The notes below the pieces were generated by a model that saw only the letters and a program-made list of their open reading frames with translations, was not told the DNA's origin and searched no databases. Of a stretch of DNA of 63,687 nucleotides, positions 32,547 through 41,000 are shown in pieces (the first letter of the stretch is position 1; the number at the start of each line of letters is the position of its first letter). The DNA is taken from contig NZ_CALYQK010000004.1 of NCBI RefSeq assembly GCF_945285465.1, forward strand, positions 1 through 63,687, read 5' to 3'. A program made the translations under genes and the position numbers. The DNA is from an uncultured Bartonella sp. (GTDB taxonomy: Bacteria > Pseudomonadota > Alphaproteobacteria > Rhizobiales > Rhizobiaceae).

Positions 32547-32801
32547 CCACGCCGACCACTGCGATATCTTCCTGAAAAACTGTACTCTGACGCGGTTCGT
32601 CGTTATGCTTTCTGCCAGTAATGACGAGCTGATGGGCTTGTCCACTGATGAGCGGTTGATACAAGAATGATCTTTATCTCACTGTCGTTATGGCCTGACG
32701 CATAAAAGGCAATATGCAGGTATCTTATGAGGTGAAAATAGGAACACCGGCCTATCCATGCCATATCCGGTTTTAATGAAATCAATAAGCGCAATATCAA
32801 C
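32547..32801. repeat. direct repeat, copy 2, degenerate coding-like sequence
   Basis: Second copy of the 31309-31640 repeat, same orientation, 1.24 kb away, lacking the 72-base internal block. One minus-strand frame reads FQEDIAVVGVV, the intact-looking counterpart of FQKDIAMAGL in copy 1. No full gene can be drawn through either copy. Confidence 0.65.
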
Positions 32802-32985
32802 AGAATGGTGGAAGAATCCGCAACAAATCTGCTCGAAACAATCTCATGGCCTATGTTCAGCCGGAAACGAGCCAATATTCTTGATAGAAAAAACTCTTGG
32901 TAAATACTGATTATCTGCCCCACCGAAAACAAAACACTGCCGGAGTCTAGATTTGCAGTTGGCTCGGCAGAAAGGTTGTCATCTT

Positions 32986-33363
32986 CTAGACAATTTTCAA
33001 CAGTTTCTTGTCAAAGACCTTTAAAACATTGCGCAATTCGTGGCCGCGCTTTAATATCAAACCACTTGCGGCAATCACACTATATGCGCCCTGTCGGCTG
33101 GCTAGTTTCGGATTTTTTTCAACACGGTAAAGCGGTATTTCAGCAGTGCGACGAAAAATGGAAAATACCGCACGGTCATCCAGATGATCAATTGCATAAT
33201 CGCGCCATTCGCCAGCCGCTACCATTTGTCCATAGACACGCAATATCGCATTCAATTCAACTCGATTAAAAGCAATAGGGCCGGCATGTTTTTTAATATT
33301 TGTCGGGGAAAACGTTTCCACAATAATCGGTTCGCTATCGCCCATATCAGCCATTTTATTCAT
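32986..33363 (-). CDS. DUF2794 family protein
   Basis: Conserved small alphaproteobacterial protein of unknown function. The 125-residue product has the family's core: the helix after IAFNRVELNAILRVYGQMVA, then EWRDYAIDHLDDRAVFSIFRR near residues 50-75, and a basic C-terminal half. It is soluble and acid/base mixed, without motif-level clues to activity. It diverges from the EEP-family gene with about 200 bases between. The family assignment comes from recognition of the core sequence. Confidence 0.82.
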   Translation of the reverse strand: MNKMADMGDSEPIIVETFSPTNIKKHAGPIAFNRVELNAILRVYGQMVAAGEWRDYAIDHLDDRAVFSIFRRTAEIPLYRVEKNPKLASRQGAYSVIAASGLILKRGHELRNVLKVFDKKLLKIV

Positions 33364-33566
33364 CTTTCACTGTTAATGATAATTTCCAATTTGACACAAT
33401 TGGTCCTTATCTGTGCCGTTAAACGCAGTATGTTTTATCATAATAGATAGGAAAACGGTGTTAAAAGTCTTCAACTTCTAGCGACAAGACTTGCACTTTA
33501 AATACCATCAAATCATATTAGCCATATAATTTACAGGTCGGGAACAAGGCTGCTTTCTGAATAAAA

Positions 33567-34442
33567 ATGATAGAAATCCTTAAAAATAAAAAGTTTCATT
33601 GGCCAAGCCAATTAAATCAAAAAGCACTTCAAAACAAGTTATTACAAGTTATTCGCAATCGGAACGGGCACCGGCCAAAAGACGCTGACCGTGACAACTA
33701 TGATATGGTTGTCGGGTCATACAATGTTCATAAATGCGTTGGCGTTGACAATATATTTGATCCGGCACGAATTATTCACGTTGTTGCCGAGCTTGATGCC
33801 GATATTATGGCCTTTCAGGAAGCTGATAAACGGTTTGGCGAGCGGGTTGGCCTGCTAGATCTCGACTTGCTAAAATCGGAAACCGGTTTGATACCAGTGC
33901 CCATCAATACAATGTCGCCGCTCGGACACGGCTGGCATGGCAATGCGCTGTTTTTTCGCAACGGCAAAGTTAATGATATTGTGCAAATCAACCTGCCCGG
34001 TGTTGAACCTCGGGGAGCCTTGATTGTCGAACTTGAAATGCCGCTTGGCCTTATCCGCATTGTAGCGGCTCATTTTGGCCTATTACACCATTCGAGAATT
34101 CAACAGGCAAAGCTAATCCTGTCTATTCTGGAAAAACGCAAAATCATGCCGACGATCATGGTGGGCGACCTGAATGAATGGCGCATTGGCAAAACATCAT
34201 CGCTAAAAACTCTTTCGCCATTTTTTGACGTGCGTCTGGGCACATTGCCGAGTTTTCCTTCCCGTTTTCCGGTATTGGCACTTGATCGCGTGTTTGCCTA
34301 TCCGCACGAGCTTGTTTCCAATATCGAAATACACACTTCGCCACTGGCGCGGGTGGCCTCCGATCATTTGCCTATCAAAGCTGAAATAGACCTTGAGGCA
34401 GCGACAAAAATACTCAAAGATATGGAGAACCCAGCCAGATAA
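33567..34442 (+). CDS. endonuclease/exonuclease/phosphatase (EEP) family protein
   Basis: Metal-dependent phosphodiesterase fold (DNase I / inositol phosphatase / AP endonuclease superfamily). In the 291-residue protein the signature positions are seen in order: SYNVHK (Asn, near residue 53), FQEAD (metal-binding Glu), an AAHFGLL His, GDLNEW (Asp and Asn, near 205) and ASDHLPI with the C-terminal Asp-His pair near 270. No signal peptide is evident. The 3' end overlaps the convergent cardiolipin synthase gene by 29 bases. In rhizobia this type of gene often neighbours a cardiolipin synthase, hinting at phospholipid head-group work, but the substrate is unknown. Confidence 0.88.
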   Translation: MIEILKNKKFHWPSQLNQKALQNKLLQVIRNRNGHRPKDADRDNYDMVVGSYNVHKCVGVDNIFDPARIIHVVAELDADIMAFQEADKRFGERVGLLDLDLLKSETGLIPVPINTMSPLGHGWHGNALFFRNGKVNDIVQINLPGVEPRGALIVELEMPLGLIRIVAAHFGLLHHSRIQQAKLILSILEKRKIMPTIMVGDLNEWRIGKTSSLKTLSPFFDVRLGTLPSFPSRFPVLALDRVFAYPHELVSNIEIHTSPLARVASDHLPIKAEIDLEAATKILKDMENPAR

Positions 34443-35874
34443 TCCTGTCGATCAATCGACTGGGGAATGGCCGGCTTACCAGATCTTTCATCATTACTTC
34501 TCTCGAGTTTTCACGCTCGCCAATAATTTTTTGTGACAAACGCCGAGCCAGCGCGTCATCAAAAATTTCCATGTCAATCTCGAAGTTGAGTCGCAGCGAC
34601 CGCGCATCAAGATTTGAGGAGCCGACATAACTCCAACGGTCGTCTATTGCCATCAGCTTGGAGTGATTAAAAGGGCCGTTAGCTCGCCAGATCCGGCAAC
34701 CATCGCACAAAAGCTGATCAAATTGTGCGCGCATCGCTCGATCAACGAGTTTCAGATTGTTATTTCCGGGAACGACTATATCAACTTCGACACCGCGTCG
34801 GGCCGCTGTTACCAAAGCACTAATCAATTCCCTGTCGGGTAAAAGATAAGGCGTCATAATACGTATATGTTTTTCTGCAAGTGAGAACGCACCGATCAAC
34901 ATACGCTGGTTGGTTTCAATGAGCCGGTCGGGGCCTGTCGGCACGACACGAATACAGATCCCCTCGTCGTTCGTTTTTGCCATAACTGGTATAGCCCATT
35001 TTTTGGTATCAAGATTTTCACCCGTAGCAAAACACCAGTCATTGGCCGCAACAGAAAAAAGATCGGCAACGGCAGGCCCTTCAACCCTGAAATGCGTATC
35101 ATTGGCTGCAGTTTCACCACTCAGGGTCTGCGAAAAACCGGCGCGTATATTCATGCCACCGGTAAATGCAAAACTGCCATCGACTACAAGAATTTTCCTG
35201 TGGGTTCGTAAATTGGCATAAGGAAGACGTAGACCGATGATAATATTGCCGTTAAAGACGGCTACAGGAACATTTTTTCGGCGCAAATCATGGACAATAC
35301 TTGGAATCGAATAGCGTGCACCAACAGCATCTATCAAAACACGAACCTCGACACCACGACCAACCGCATTGGCAAGGGCATCAACAAAAAGTTCGCCCAT
35401 TCCGTCCCTGTCAAAAATATAACACTCGAGGATAAGTGAATGTCTGGCGGTGTCTATAGCTTCAAGCATAGCGGTATAAGCTTCATCACCGCTATCAAAA
35501 ACCTGTAGATGATTGCCATAGGTCATGCGGCCAAGACTGACATGATCGCCGAGCCTTTTCATCGGCATGGCAAGACGGCCAAACCTTTGTAAAATATAGT
35601 TGTCTGTACAGTCATAATCGACAGCATGCACCCGCCCTTTTCCCCGGGCATGGCGGTGTTTTTCATAAACGACATTATTGTGCATGCGGTTGATACCAAA
35701 AAGACAATAGATTACCGCTCCCAGAATCGGTGAAAGCATAATTATACCCACCCAACCAATTGCCGTGCGCACTTCCTGCTTGGTCATGGTTGCATGGATT
35801 GCCGCGCCCAGCCCCAAAACAAGCGATAACGCCGCAAGAATATGTGGCCAATAATTTTGAAAAAATGCATGCAT
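34414..35874 (-). CDS. cls: cardiolipin synthase, phospholipase D type
   Basis: Membrane enzyme that makes cardiolipin from phosphatidylglycerol (ClsA type). The 486-residue protein has two N-terminal membrane segments (about residues 10-30 and 35-60) separated by KQEVRTAIGWV. Two HKD catalytic motifs follow: HRKILVVDGSFAFTGG near 225 and HSKLMAIDDRWSYVGSSN near 400. The start at MHAFFQNYWP fits the family. Length is typical. It converges on and overlaps the EEP-family gene, so the two transcripts would be complementary over 29 bases. Confidence 0.94.
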   Translation of the reverse strand: MHAFFQNYWPHILAALSLVLGLGAAIHATMTKQEVRTAIGWVGIIMLSPILGAVIYCLFGINRMHNNVVYEKHRHARGKGRVHAVDYDCTDNYILQRFGRLAMPMKRLGDHVSLGRMTYGNHLQVFDSGDEAYTAMLEAIDTARHSLILECYIFDRDGMGELFVDALANAVGRGVEVRVLIDAVGARYSIPSIVHDLRRKNVPVAVFNGNIIIGLRLPYANLRTHRKILVVDGSFAFTGGMNIRAGFSQTLSGETAANDTHFRVEGPAVADLFSVAANDWCFATGENLDTKKWAIPVMAKTNDEGICIRVVPTGPDRLIETNQRMLIGAFSLAEKHIRIMTPYLLPDRELISALVTAARRGVEVDIVVPGNNNLKLVDRAMRAQFDQLLCDGCRIWRANGPFNHSKLMAIDDRWSYVGSSNLDARSLRLNFEIDMEIFDDALARRLSQKIIGERENSREVMMKDLVSRPFPSRLIDRIIWLGSPYL

Positions 35875-36607
35875 TGGCTAGATTACTTTCATCGGTGTCG
35901 TAAAGTTTCAATCAATTCAATTCCGGATAATGGCAGGCTATTGCCGCATGAACAACACATCTGGGCAATAATAGTACTGCACGATTATCGCAACCGGAAG
36001 CATTGCGATATCATATTATTCGTATTTTCCCTGTGAAGGAAGCGAAGAAATCCGAAAAGCTCTTGAAATCAAATATTTTCAGCGCCCTATCGCGCTTGCC
36101 ACAATCGCGACCATTCAACAATTTGTCGCAAAACCTTGAGCCATCGCCCTGCTATTTTCCATTAGCTGAAATGGCAGTTTTATTGCCACAGACTCGATAA
36201 AACACCCTTAAACTCACGTTACAGGTTTTTCTTGATGAACTGTAGTCCGCCGTTGATTGATGGAACAAATGAAGCTGATTGATGGAACAAATGAAGCTGA
36301 CTGACAGTTTGCTAACACTACCGATATTCAAGGTGATTGCAAGGCAAACATCACCCCTTTAAAAATTGCCAAGCGCTTGCGCCTTTTTGCTCTTTTCTAC
36401 GAAATCTTGCATGATAATTCTTTGCAATGTCAAAACTGTTATTTAGAGAAACAACATCACGGCAAAATTATGCAAAAATTGTGTATAATTTACGTTTCTG
36501 ATGCCGGATAATCAAACCCGACGTTCGCCCGCTGACATAGATTGCAGAACATGTCTGCCGGTGCTACAAATTGGATATTATTGGTATTTTCAGGCGGAGT
36601 GGCATTG
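35875..36607. other. intergenic region with a 22-bp tandem duplication
   Basis: About 730 bases between the divergently transcribed cls and the COG3904-like gene. No gene was recognised. It contains two perfect adjacent copies of a 22-base unit (36254-36297) and AT-rich sequence near 36370-36540 that probably includes the promoter of the downstream gene. Confidence 0.6.
36254..36297. repeat. two-copy 22-bp tandem repeat
   Basis: The unit starting TGATTGATGGAACAAATGAA is present twice without a mismatch (36254-36275 and 36276-36297), in a non-coding stretch. Confidence 0.85.
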
Positions 36608-37891
36608 ATGAAACCTGTTATTGCTGCGTTTATTATTTTGTTGACATTTTGTTCTGCAACCTTTGCTGCAGACGAGCATAAAGATGAAAATGGTAAAGCT
36701 CCTCTAACAGATACCAAAACGGTTGAAACCGGCCAGCCAAATGATCAAGCCGCTACGCCGGCAAGTGCTATAATGACCGAGCCGACGAGCAAGCCGATGG
36801 TCTTTACGCTTCACCAGATAAATGGTGGAGACTGCCCGTCTTGTCGTTGGGTCAGTGCAGAAGGCAATATTGTTCCCGATACACCGGCACTATTCAATAA
36901 TTTTCTGGCTGAAAACAAACTCGATAACGCCGATTCTCGTCAAGACGGGCTGTTGGTTTCATTCCATTCCGATGGGGGAGATCTTCTGGCTGCAATAACA
37001 CTTGGTAGCGAAATCAGAAAAAATAACTTTGACACGACAATAGGTGAAACAATCGAAAAACCTGCTCAAAGCGCAGCTTTAGAGGCAAAACCGGCTGAAG
37101 ATAAAAAAAGCGAAGACAACGCGGCTCTAGCGAACAATAATCAAACCGTTTCCGAACGTGCCGAAGGCGTATGTCGAGAAGCCTGTGTCTGGGCTTTTCT
37201 GGGCGGAAGAGCACGCGATGTCGCCCTTGGAAAACTCGTATTGCGAACATATCGTCCGCCCCTTGACGGAGCCGGAACGACATCCGGCCAAGAAGTAAGT
37301 GTGCGCAAACAACAACTGGCAGATATTGCCTATATCGCCGATTATTCAACCAGAATGGGTTTTAATCCACTTATCGCGTTTTTGAATTGGGATAATGCCG
37401 ATTCGCATATTTTTACCGATGACGAAATTAATGCCTATAACATTGCTTTTTCACCCGATATTATTGGCAAATGGCAACTTGTCCCGATCGAAAAATCGCT
37501 TGCTGCAATTGCTGTAAGTAACGATAGAAAAACCTCGGCGCGTCTTTATTGCGATAGTCACAAGACCATGTTTCTAGAAATTAACGGGACAACTCGTTAT
37601 AGCCTTGAAAATTACAAAAATTACCAACAATCGGTTTCAACACTGGATATTTGGGGCATGCCGATCAATATCGGACAATTACAGATCAATGTATCGGAAG
37701 GACATATTGTCTATACAATCGAACTTCCAAAAAATCCGCTACGCAATTGGCGTGTTGATGCACCATATCTGAAAGGTGAAAATGTCCCTGAAACACTTGA
37801 TAATTTATTTCATGTAGAGTTTTCAGATATGGTTGGTCTAAAACAGGTCGCAACCTTTGTATTGAACAATTGCCCTTCTTCATCGAAGTGA
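36608..37891 (+). CDS. predicted periplasmic protein, COG3904-like (ClpP/crotonase-like fold)
   Basis: Exported protein of unknown role. The start chosen is ATG 36608, preceded by GGCGGAG. A TTG-initiated extension back to 36542 would place residues before a clean signal peptide (MKPVIAAFIILLTFCSATFA), so it is rejected. The 427-residue product has GDCPSCRW near residue 75, VSFHSDGGDLLAAITLGSEI near 117, and CREACVWAFLGGRARD near 187. These blocks resemble the oxyanion-forming glycine loop and nucleophile segment of ClpP-like folds in COG3904 proteins. The residue before the conserved Ala-Cys is Glu where related proteins generally have Ser. A polar, Lys/Glu-rich insert lies between the two blocks. 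A bidirectional terminator follows. Confidence 0.7.
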   Translation: MKPVIAAFIILLTFCSATFAADEHKDENGKAPLTDTKTVETGQPNDQAATPASAIMTEPTSKPMVFTLHQINGGDCPSCRWVSAEGNIVPDTPALFNNFLAENKLDNADSRQDGLLVSFHSDGGDLLAAITLGSEIRKNNFDTTIGETIEKPAQSAALEAKPAEDKKSEDNAALANNNQTVSERAEGVCREACVWAFLGGRARDVALGKLVLRTYRPPLDGAGTTSGQEVSVRKQQLADIAYIADYSTRMGFNPLIAFLNWDNADSHIFTDDEINAYNIAFSPDIIGKWQLVPIEKSLAAIAVSNDRKTSARLYCDSHKTMFLEINGTTRYSLENYKNYQQSVSTLDIWGMPINIGQLQINVSEGHIVYTIELPKNPLRNWRVDAPYLKGENVPETLDNLFHVEFSDMVGLKQVATFVLNNCPSSSK

Positions 37892-38021
37892 AGTCGTTAC
37901 ACAGAAGAAAAAGCACTTCATTTCTCTGTGTTTCTAAATTTCCCTACAGAAAAAGACTGGCAGCACCATTGATCAGGTCGAAATATATGATTGACAGCAT
38001 ACTACCGGAATGCAATAGAAA

Positions 38022-38060
38022 AAGGGTCAGCCAAAACTGACTGACCCTTGCATTTTTTCT
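38022..38060. terminator. bidirectional terminator between convergent genes
   Basis: A 9-bp stem (38022-38030 with 38041-38049) is followed by GCATTTTTTC on the plus strand and by a run of T on the minus strand (A residues at 38018-38023). It can serve both the COG3904-like gene and the DUF992 gene. Confidence 0.75.
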
Positions 38061-38070
38061 TTAAAAGAAA

Positions 38071-38667
38071 TTATTTTTTTGTAGTTTTATGTTGAACGGC
38101 TGCTTTTTTGTGCTTGTTGGCAGCGTTCTTTTTATGAACTACCGATTTTTTGTGATGATAGCTCGCATGCTGGACCGTATAGGCCGGTGCCAAAGACATT
38201 TTTGATACGCCGAGGGCAAGGTTTAGCCCTTCATGTGCATCAACACTTAAAGGCTGCAAAGTAAGTCCGTTTGCCGGGCCAAAACCGAGAAGCTGGCTAC
38301 CTGCACCGGCTGCCAAACCTACACTTGAACCGACACCGCCATAGCTGCCTGCCAGTGCGCCTTTTGAATGGGCATTCGCAGAAGTGGCAAGAACCCACCA
38401 CGTCATTTTTAAGCGTCCTGTAACACCCAAATCAAGGCCATAGTTTTCGATACGGCCAACATAACGATCGTTGATAGAATGGCCGCTAATCGGAATAAAC
38501 TCGCAGTTAAGTTCCTTAGACGAACTAAATACCTGCCCTACGCCACCATTACTGTCGCAAGTAAGTGTACCGGAAACAAGACCTGTTGCTTGAGCCCCAT
38601 TTTGTAAAGCCAATAATGCCGTTGCGGCAAATGCCAACGATGTAAAAAGAGATTTTTGATATTTCAT
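38071..38667 (-). CDS. DUF992 family exported protein with Lys/His-rich tail
   Basis: Secreted protein of unknown function found in rhizobia and relatives. The 198-residue precursor has a signal peptide (FAATALLALQNGAQA) and the DUF992 core. That core comprises GTLTCDSNGGVGQVFSSSKELNCEF with its Cys pair, YVGRIENYGLDLGVT, WWVLATS, and the Gly-rich AGSYGGVGSSVGLAAGAG. The last 35 or so residues are almost all Lys, His, Ala and Val, an unusual cationic tail that could bind metal, nucleic acid or anionic surface polymers. An AGGAAGGA ribosome-binding sequence stands before the ATG. Confidence 0.88.
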   Translation of the reverse strand: MKYQKSLFTSLAFAATALLALQNGAQATGLVSGTLTCDSNGGVGQVFSSSKELNCEFIPISGHSINDRYVGRIENYGLDLGVTGRLKMTWWVLATSANAHSKGALAGSYGGVGSSVGLAAGAGSQLLGFGPANGLTLQPLSVDAHEGLNLALGVSKMSLAPAYTVQHASYHHKKSVVHKKNAANKHKKAAVQHKTTKK

Positions 38668-38835
38668 AATTCACGTTCCTTCCTAAAACGCTAAACCCGT
38701 TCCGCACCAAAAGGGTTTCCGAACGAAATTCTGTTGCAAATATAGGATACCAGGCACAGAAATCAAAACTATTTAATAAAATATTATAAGACTGTAAAGC
38801 GGTTTTAACTTATTGAACAACCGATAATACCAATA

Positions 38836-38871
38836 AAAAGCCCCGGCCTTTCCACGCCGGAGCTTTTTTAT
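38836..38871. terminator. terminator after the Spy-like gene
   Basis: A GC-rich stem AAAAGCCCCGGC / GCCGGAGCTTTT with one mismatch, loop about 10 bases, followed on the minus strand by TTTTTATT. It lies 40 bases past the stop of the Spy-like gene and is nearly symmetric. Confidence 0.75.
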
Positions 38872-38910
38872 ATTATTTTTGATACGAACATGTCACCTCA
38901 AGCATAAAAC

Positions 38911-39519
38911 TCAAGGATGCGGATGTGCTGGAGGCTCGGCTGCATCGGGTTCTTTCGAGCCTTTCGGTCCATCTTTCGGCCCCGGATGCGGCAAAGCATA
39001 GCGTTCCAGTTTTTGTAACTGGTCGGCATCCAGAACTTTACGCAGCTCTTCGGCTGCTGTTTTGAACTTCTTGGCTTTTTCTGTTTGATCAAGCACCCTA
39101 TCGGCAATCGGTTCGCCAAAAATCGGCTTTACTTTGTCGGGTGCCGGCTTTTCATCAGGAGCTGGCGGAGGTGGCGGTGTCATATCTACCAAATCGACCA
39201 GACTTGATGTGTATTTGCGCCAGGCATCAAGCTGGTTCGAGCGAATTCCGACGGCTGTTTCCATTGCTGATAGTTTTTCAGCCATATGTTTGGCAGCAAG
39301 AGGCCCTTTAAAATGATGAGGCCCCCTGGCTTCCGATCCCTTGTCTTCCGGCCCCTTGGCTTCCGGCCCCTTGGCTTCCGGCCCCTTGGCGTGGTGCGAT
39401 GGTTTTGGATGATGTTCACCACGCGCTGATGGCGGTGTTGGTTCTGCCAAGGCAGATGATAAGGCAACCGGTGCAAGCATTGACGAAGCAAGCACTGAAG
39501 CCAGCAATATTTTTTTCAT
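38911..39519 (-). CDS. Spy/CpxP-like (LTxxQ-type) periplasmic protein
   Basis: Exported helical protein. The 202-residue precursor has a signal peptide ending ALSSALA. A low-complexity His/Gly/Pro-rich segment follows, with the five-residue unit (A/D)KGPE repeated about four times (residues 45-65). A helical core comes next: KHMAEKLSAMETAVGIRSNQLDAW, then a proline-rich linker PPPPPAPDEKPAPD, then LDQTEKAKKFKTAAEELRKVLDADQLQKLE. The paired helices with LDxxQ/LxxxQ resemble the LTXXQ family (Spy, CpxP), ATP-independent periplasmic chaperones or metal-stress sensors. The C terminus is again Pro/His-rich. An AGGGAG ribosome-binding sequence precedes the ATG. Confidence 0.75.
   Translation of the reverse strand: MKKILLASVLASSMLAPVALSSALAEPTPPSARGEHHPKPSHHAKGPEAKGPEAKGPEDKGSEARGPHHFKGPLAAKHMAEKLSAMETAVGIRSNQLDAWRKYTSSLVDLVDMTPPPPPAPDEKPAPDKVKPIFGEPIADRVLDQTEKAKKFKTAAEELRKVLDADQLQKLERYALPHPGPKDGPKGSKEPDAAEPPAHPHP
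39330..39392. repeat. 15-bp coding tandem repeat in the Spy-like gene
   Basis: The unit GGCCCCTTGGCTTCC occurs about four times in a row, with the last copies diverged, encoding repeated AKGPE. Multiples of 15 keep the frame, so copy number may vary between strains. Confidence 0.8.
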
Positions 39520-39698
39520 TTTTTACTCCCTTCACATTAACCTCAACAAATTCTCTTACCGAAAAATCTGTTCTATTTTCACATTTTGCTTCCACAAAAA
39601 GGCAATATTGCGGAAAATTAAAACGATAAAGACTGCTTTCCATTAAATCTTGGTAACCTTGGTCTTTATTGTTGCTCTATTGCAGTCATTAAAATGCC

Positions 39699-40619
39699 TC
39701 ACTGCTTGATCTTGGCAATATCTTCTTGAGGTATTTTATGATCGACAATTTGTTTGCGATGGAAAATGAAAAGTCCGGCAAAAATAATAATGGCGGCTCC
39801 GATGAGGATATGGAAATCGGGATAATCATTGAAAAACATAATACCGAAAATAATGCCCCATAATAACAGTGAATATTGAAGAGGCGCAAGCACCGAAGCA
39901 GGCGCAAGTTTTAACGAACGGGCAATAAGAAGGTGACCGCCACAAGATACAATTCCCAATAATGCCATTGCCCCCCACTCTAACATTGTCGGCTGTACCC
40001 AATTATTAATTGTCAAAACCAAACCGACAAGCAAAGCCGCAAACGTTTGCCAGGTTACCAGAACAGTATCACTCACATCCTTGAGAACACGACTAAAAAC
40101 AATAACCATTGCAAAGCCGAAACTCCCTAACAGAGCAAAAACCGATGGCCATGACAACATCGCCGACGATGGACGTAGTGCGATAATGACGCCGACAAAA
40201 CCCACCATAATGGCAAGCCAGCGGCGCCAGCCAATCCGCTCGTTCAAGAAAAAGTGCGAAACAGCGGCAACATAAATCGGCCCTGCCATATAAAAGGTAA
40301 CCACATCGGCAAGCGGCAGATAGGCAACGGCTGCATAAAACAGCCCCGTATCCATCGTAGCACAAACAACACGTAAAAATATCAAAAACGGTTTTTTAGG
40401 CTTGAACAGGTCATCAACACTGACGGTTGTAAGCATAGGACCCAAAATCAGAAATGCTCCAATCGAGCGTAGCAGCAAAACCTGACCGACGGTAAAAGTT
40501 GCAACCAACCATTTTCCCATTGCATCATTTGCCGCAAACATGAAGTCGCCTAACAACATCAGCAACATGCCGAATAAAACGACATGGTCGGACATTTTAA
40601 CCGCTTTAAACCAATTCAT
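39699..40619 (-). CDS. EamA/DMT family transporter
   Basis: Inner-membrane transporter of the drug/metabolite superfamily; substrate unknown. About ten hydrophobic segments and two EamA repeats are visible, the first with GKWLVATFTVGQVLLLRSIGAF and the second with the family's LLWGIIFGIMFFNDYPDFHILIGAAII near the end. The start is taken at MNWFKAVKMSD (40619, preceded by GAGA); an ATG nine codons upstream (40646) is possible. The C terminus is short and charged. No neighbour suggests the substrate. Confidence 0.88.
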   Translation of the reverse strand: MNWFKAVKMSDHVVLFGMLLMLLGDFMFAANDAMGKWLVATFTVGQVLLLRSIGAFLILGPMLTTVSVDDLFKPKKPFLIFLRVVCATMDTGLFYAAVAYLPLADVVTFYMAGPIYVAAVSHFFLNERIGWRRWLAIMVGFVGVIIALRPSSAMLSWPSVFALLGSFGFAMVIVFSRVLKDVSDTVLVTWQTFAALLVGLVLTINNWVQPTMLEWGAMALLGIVSCGGHLLIARSLKLAPASVLAPLQYSLLLWGIIFGIMFFNDYPDFHILIGAAIIIFAGLFIFHRKQIVDHKIPQEDIAKIKQ

Positions 40620-40646
40620 TAAAACTGTCTCGCCAACTGAAAACAT

Positions 40647-41000
40647 TCACGAATCGCATAAGAAACCGAGGATTGACAGATATCTGAAATTTTGTCCATG
40701 CAATTTTCCCGCTCAGCGATATCGCTCAAACGTTTTAATGAAAGTATCGGCAAAATATCAAATTACATCTGGAAAAATGTTCGGCAAAGAACCGCCCGAA
40801 AACAATCTGGTAACGTCGGTTTTGACGTTATTTGGTGTACAAAACCGGCTTGTTGCAACAAAACTCTGTTTCTTCGACAGGATTTTTATAAACTTATGGT
40901 AAATAGGATAAGATAGGCCTATAAGATAGGGCATGAAATAATCCTGATTTCCACATTGTGCGCACTGGCGGAATGTCCGTCGAGACAATCGAGAGAAAAA
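40647..41000. other. intergenic region between divergent EamA and membrane-protein genes
   Basis: About 350 bases expected to hold two divergent promoters. No gene, strong hairpin or repeat was recognised. Confidence 0.55.

Noticed and set aside
36542-36607. Upstream extension of the COG3904-like protein
   Set aside because: It starts at TTG and would bury the signal peptide; ATG 36608 has a better ribosome-binding site.
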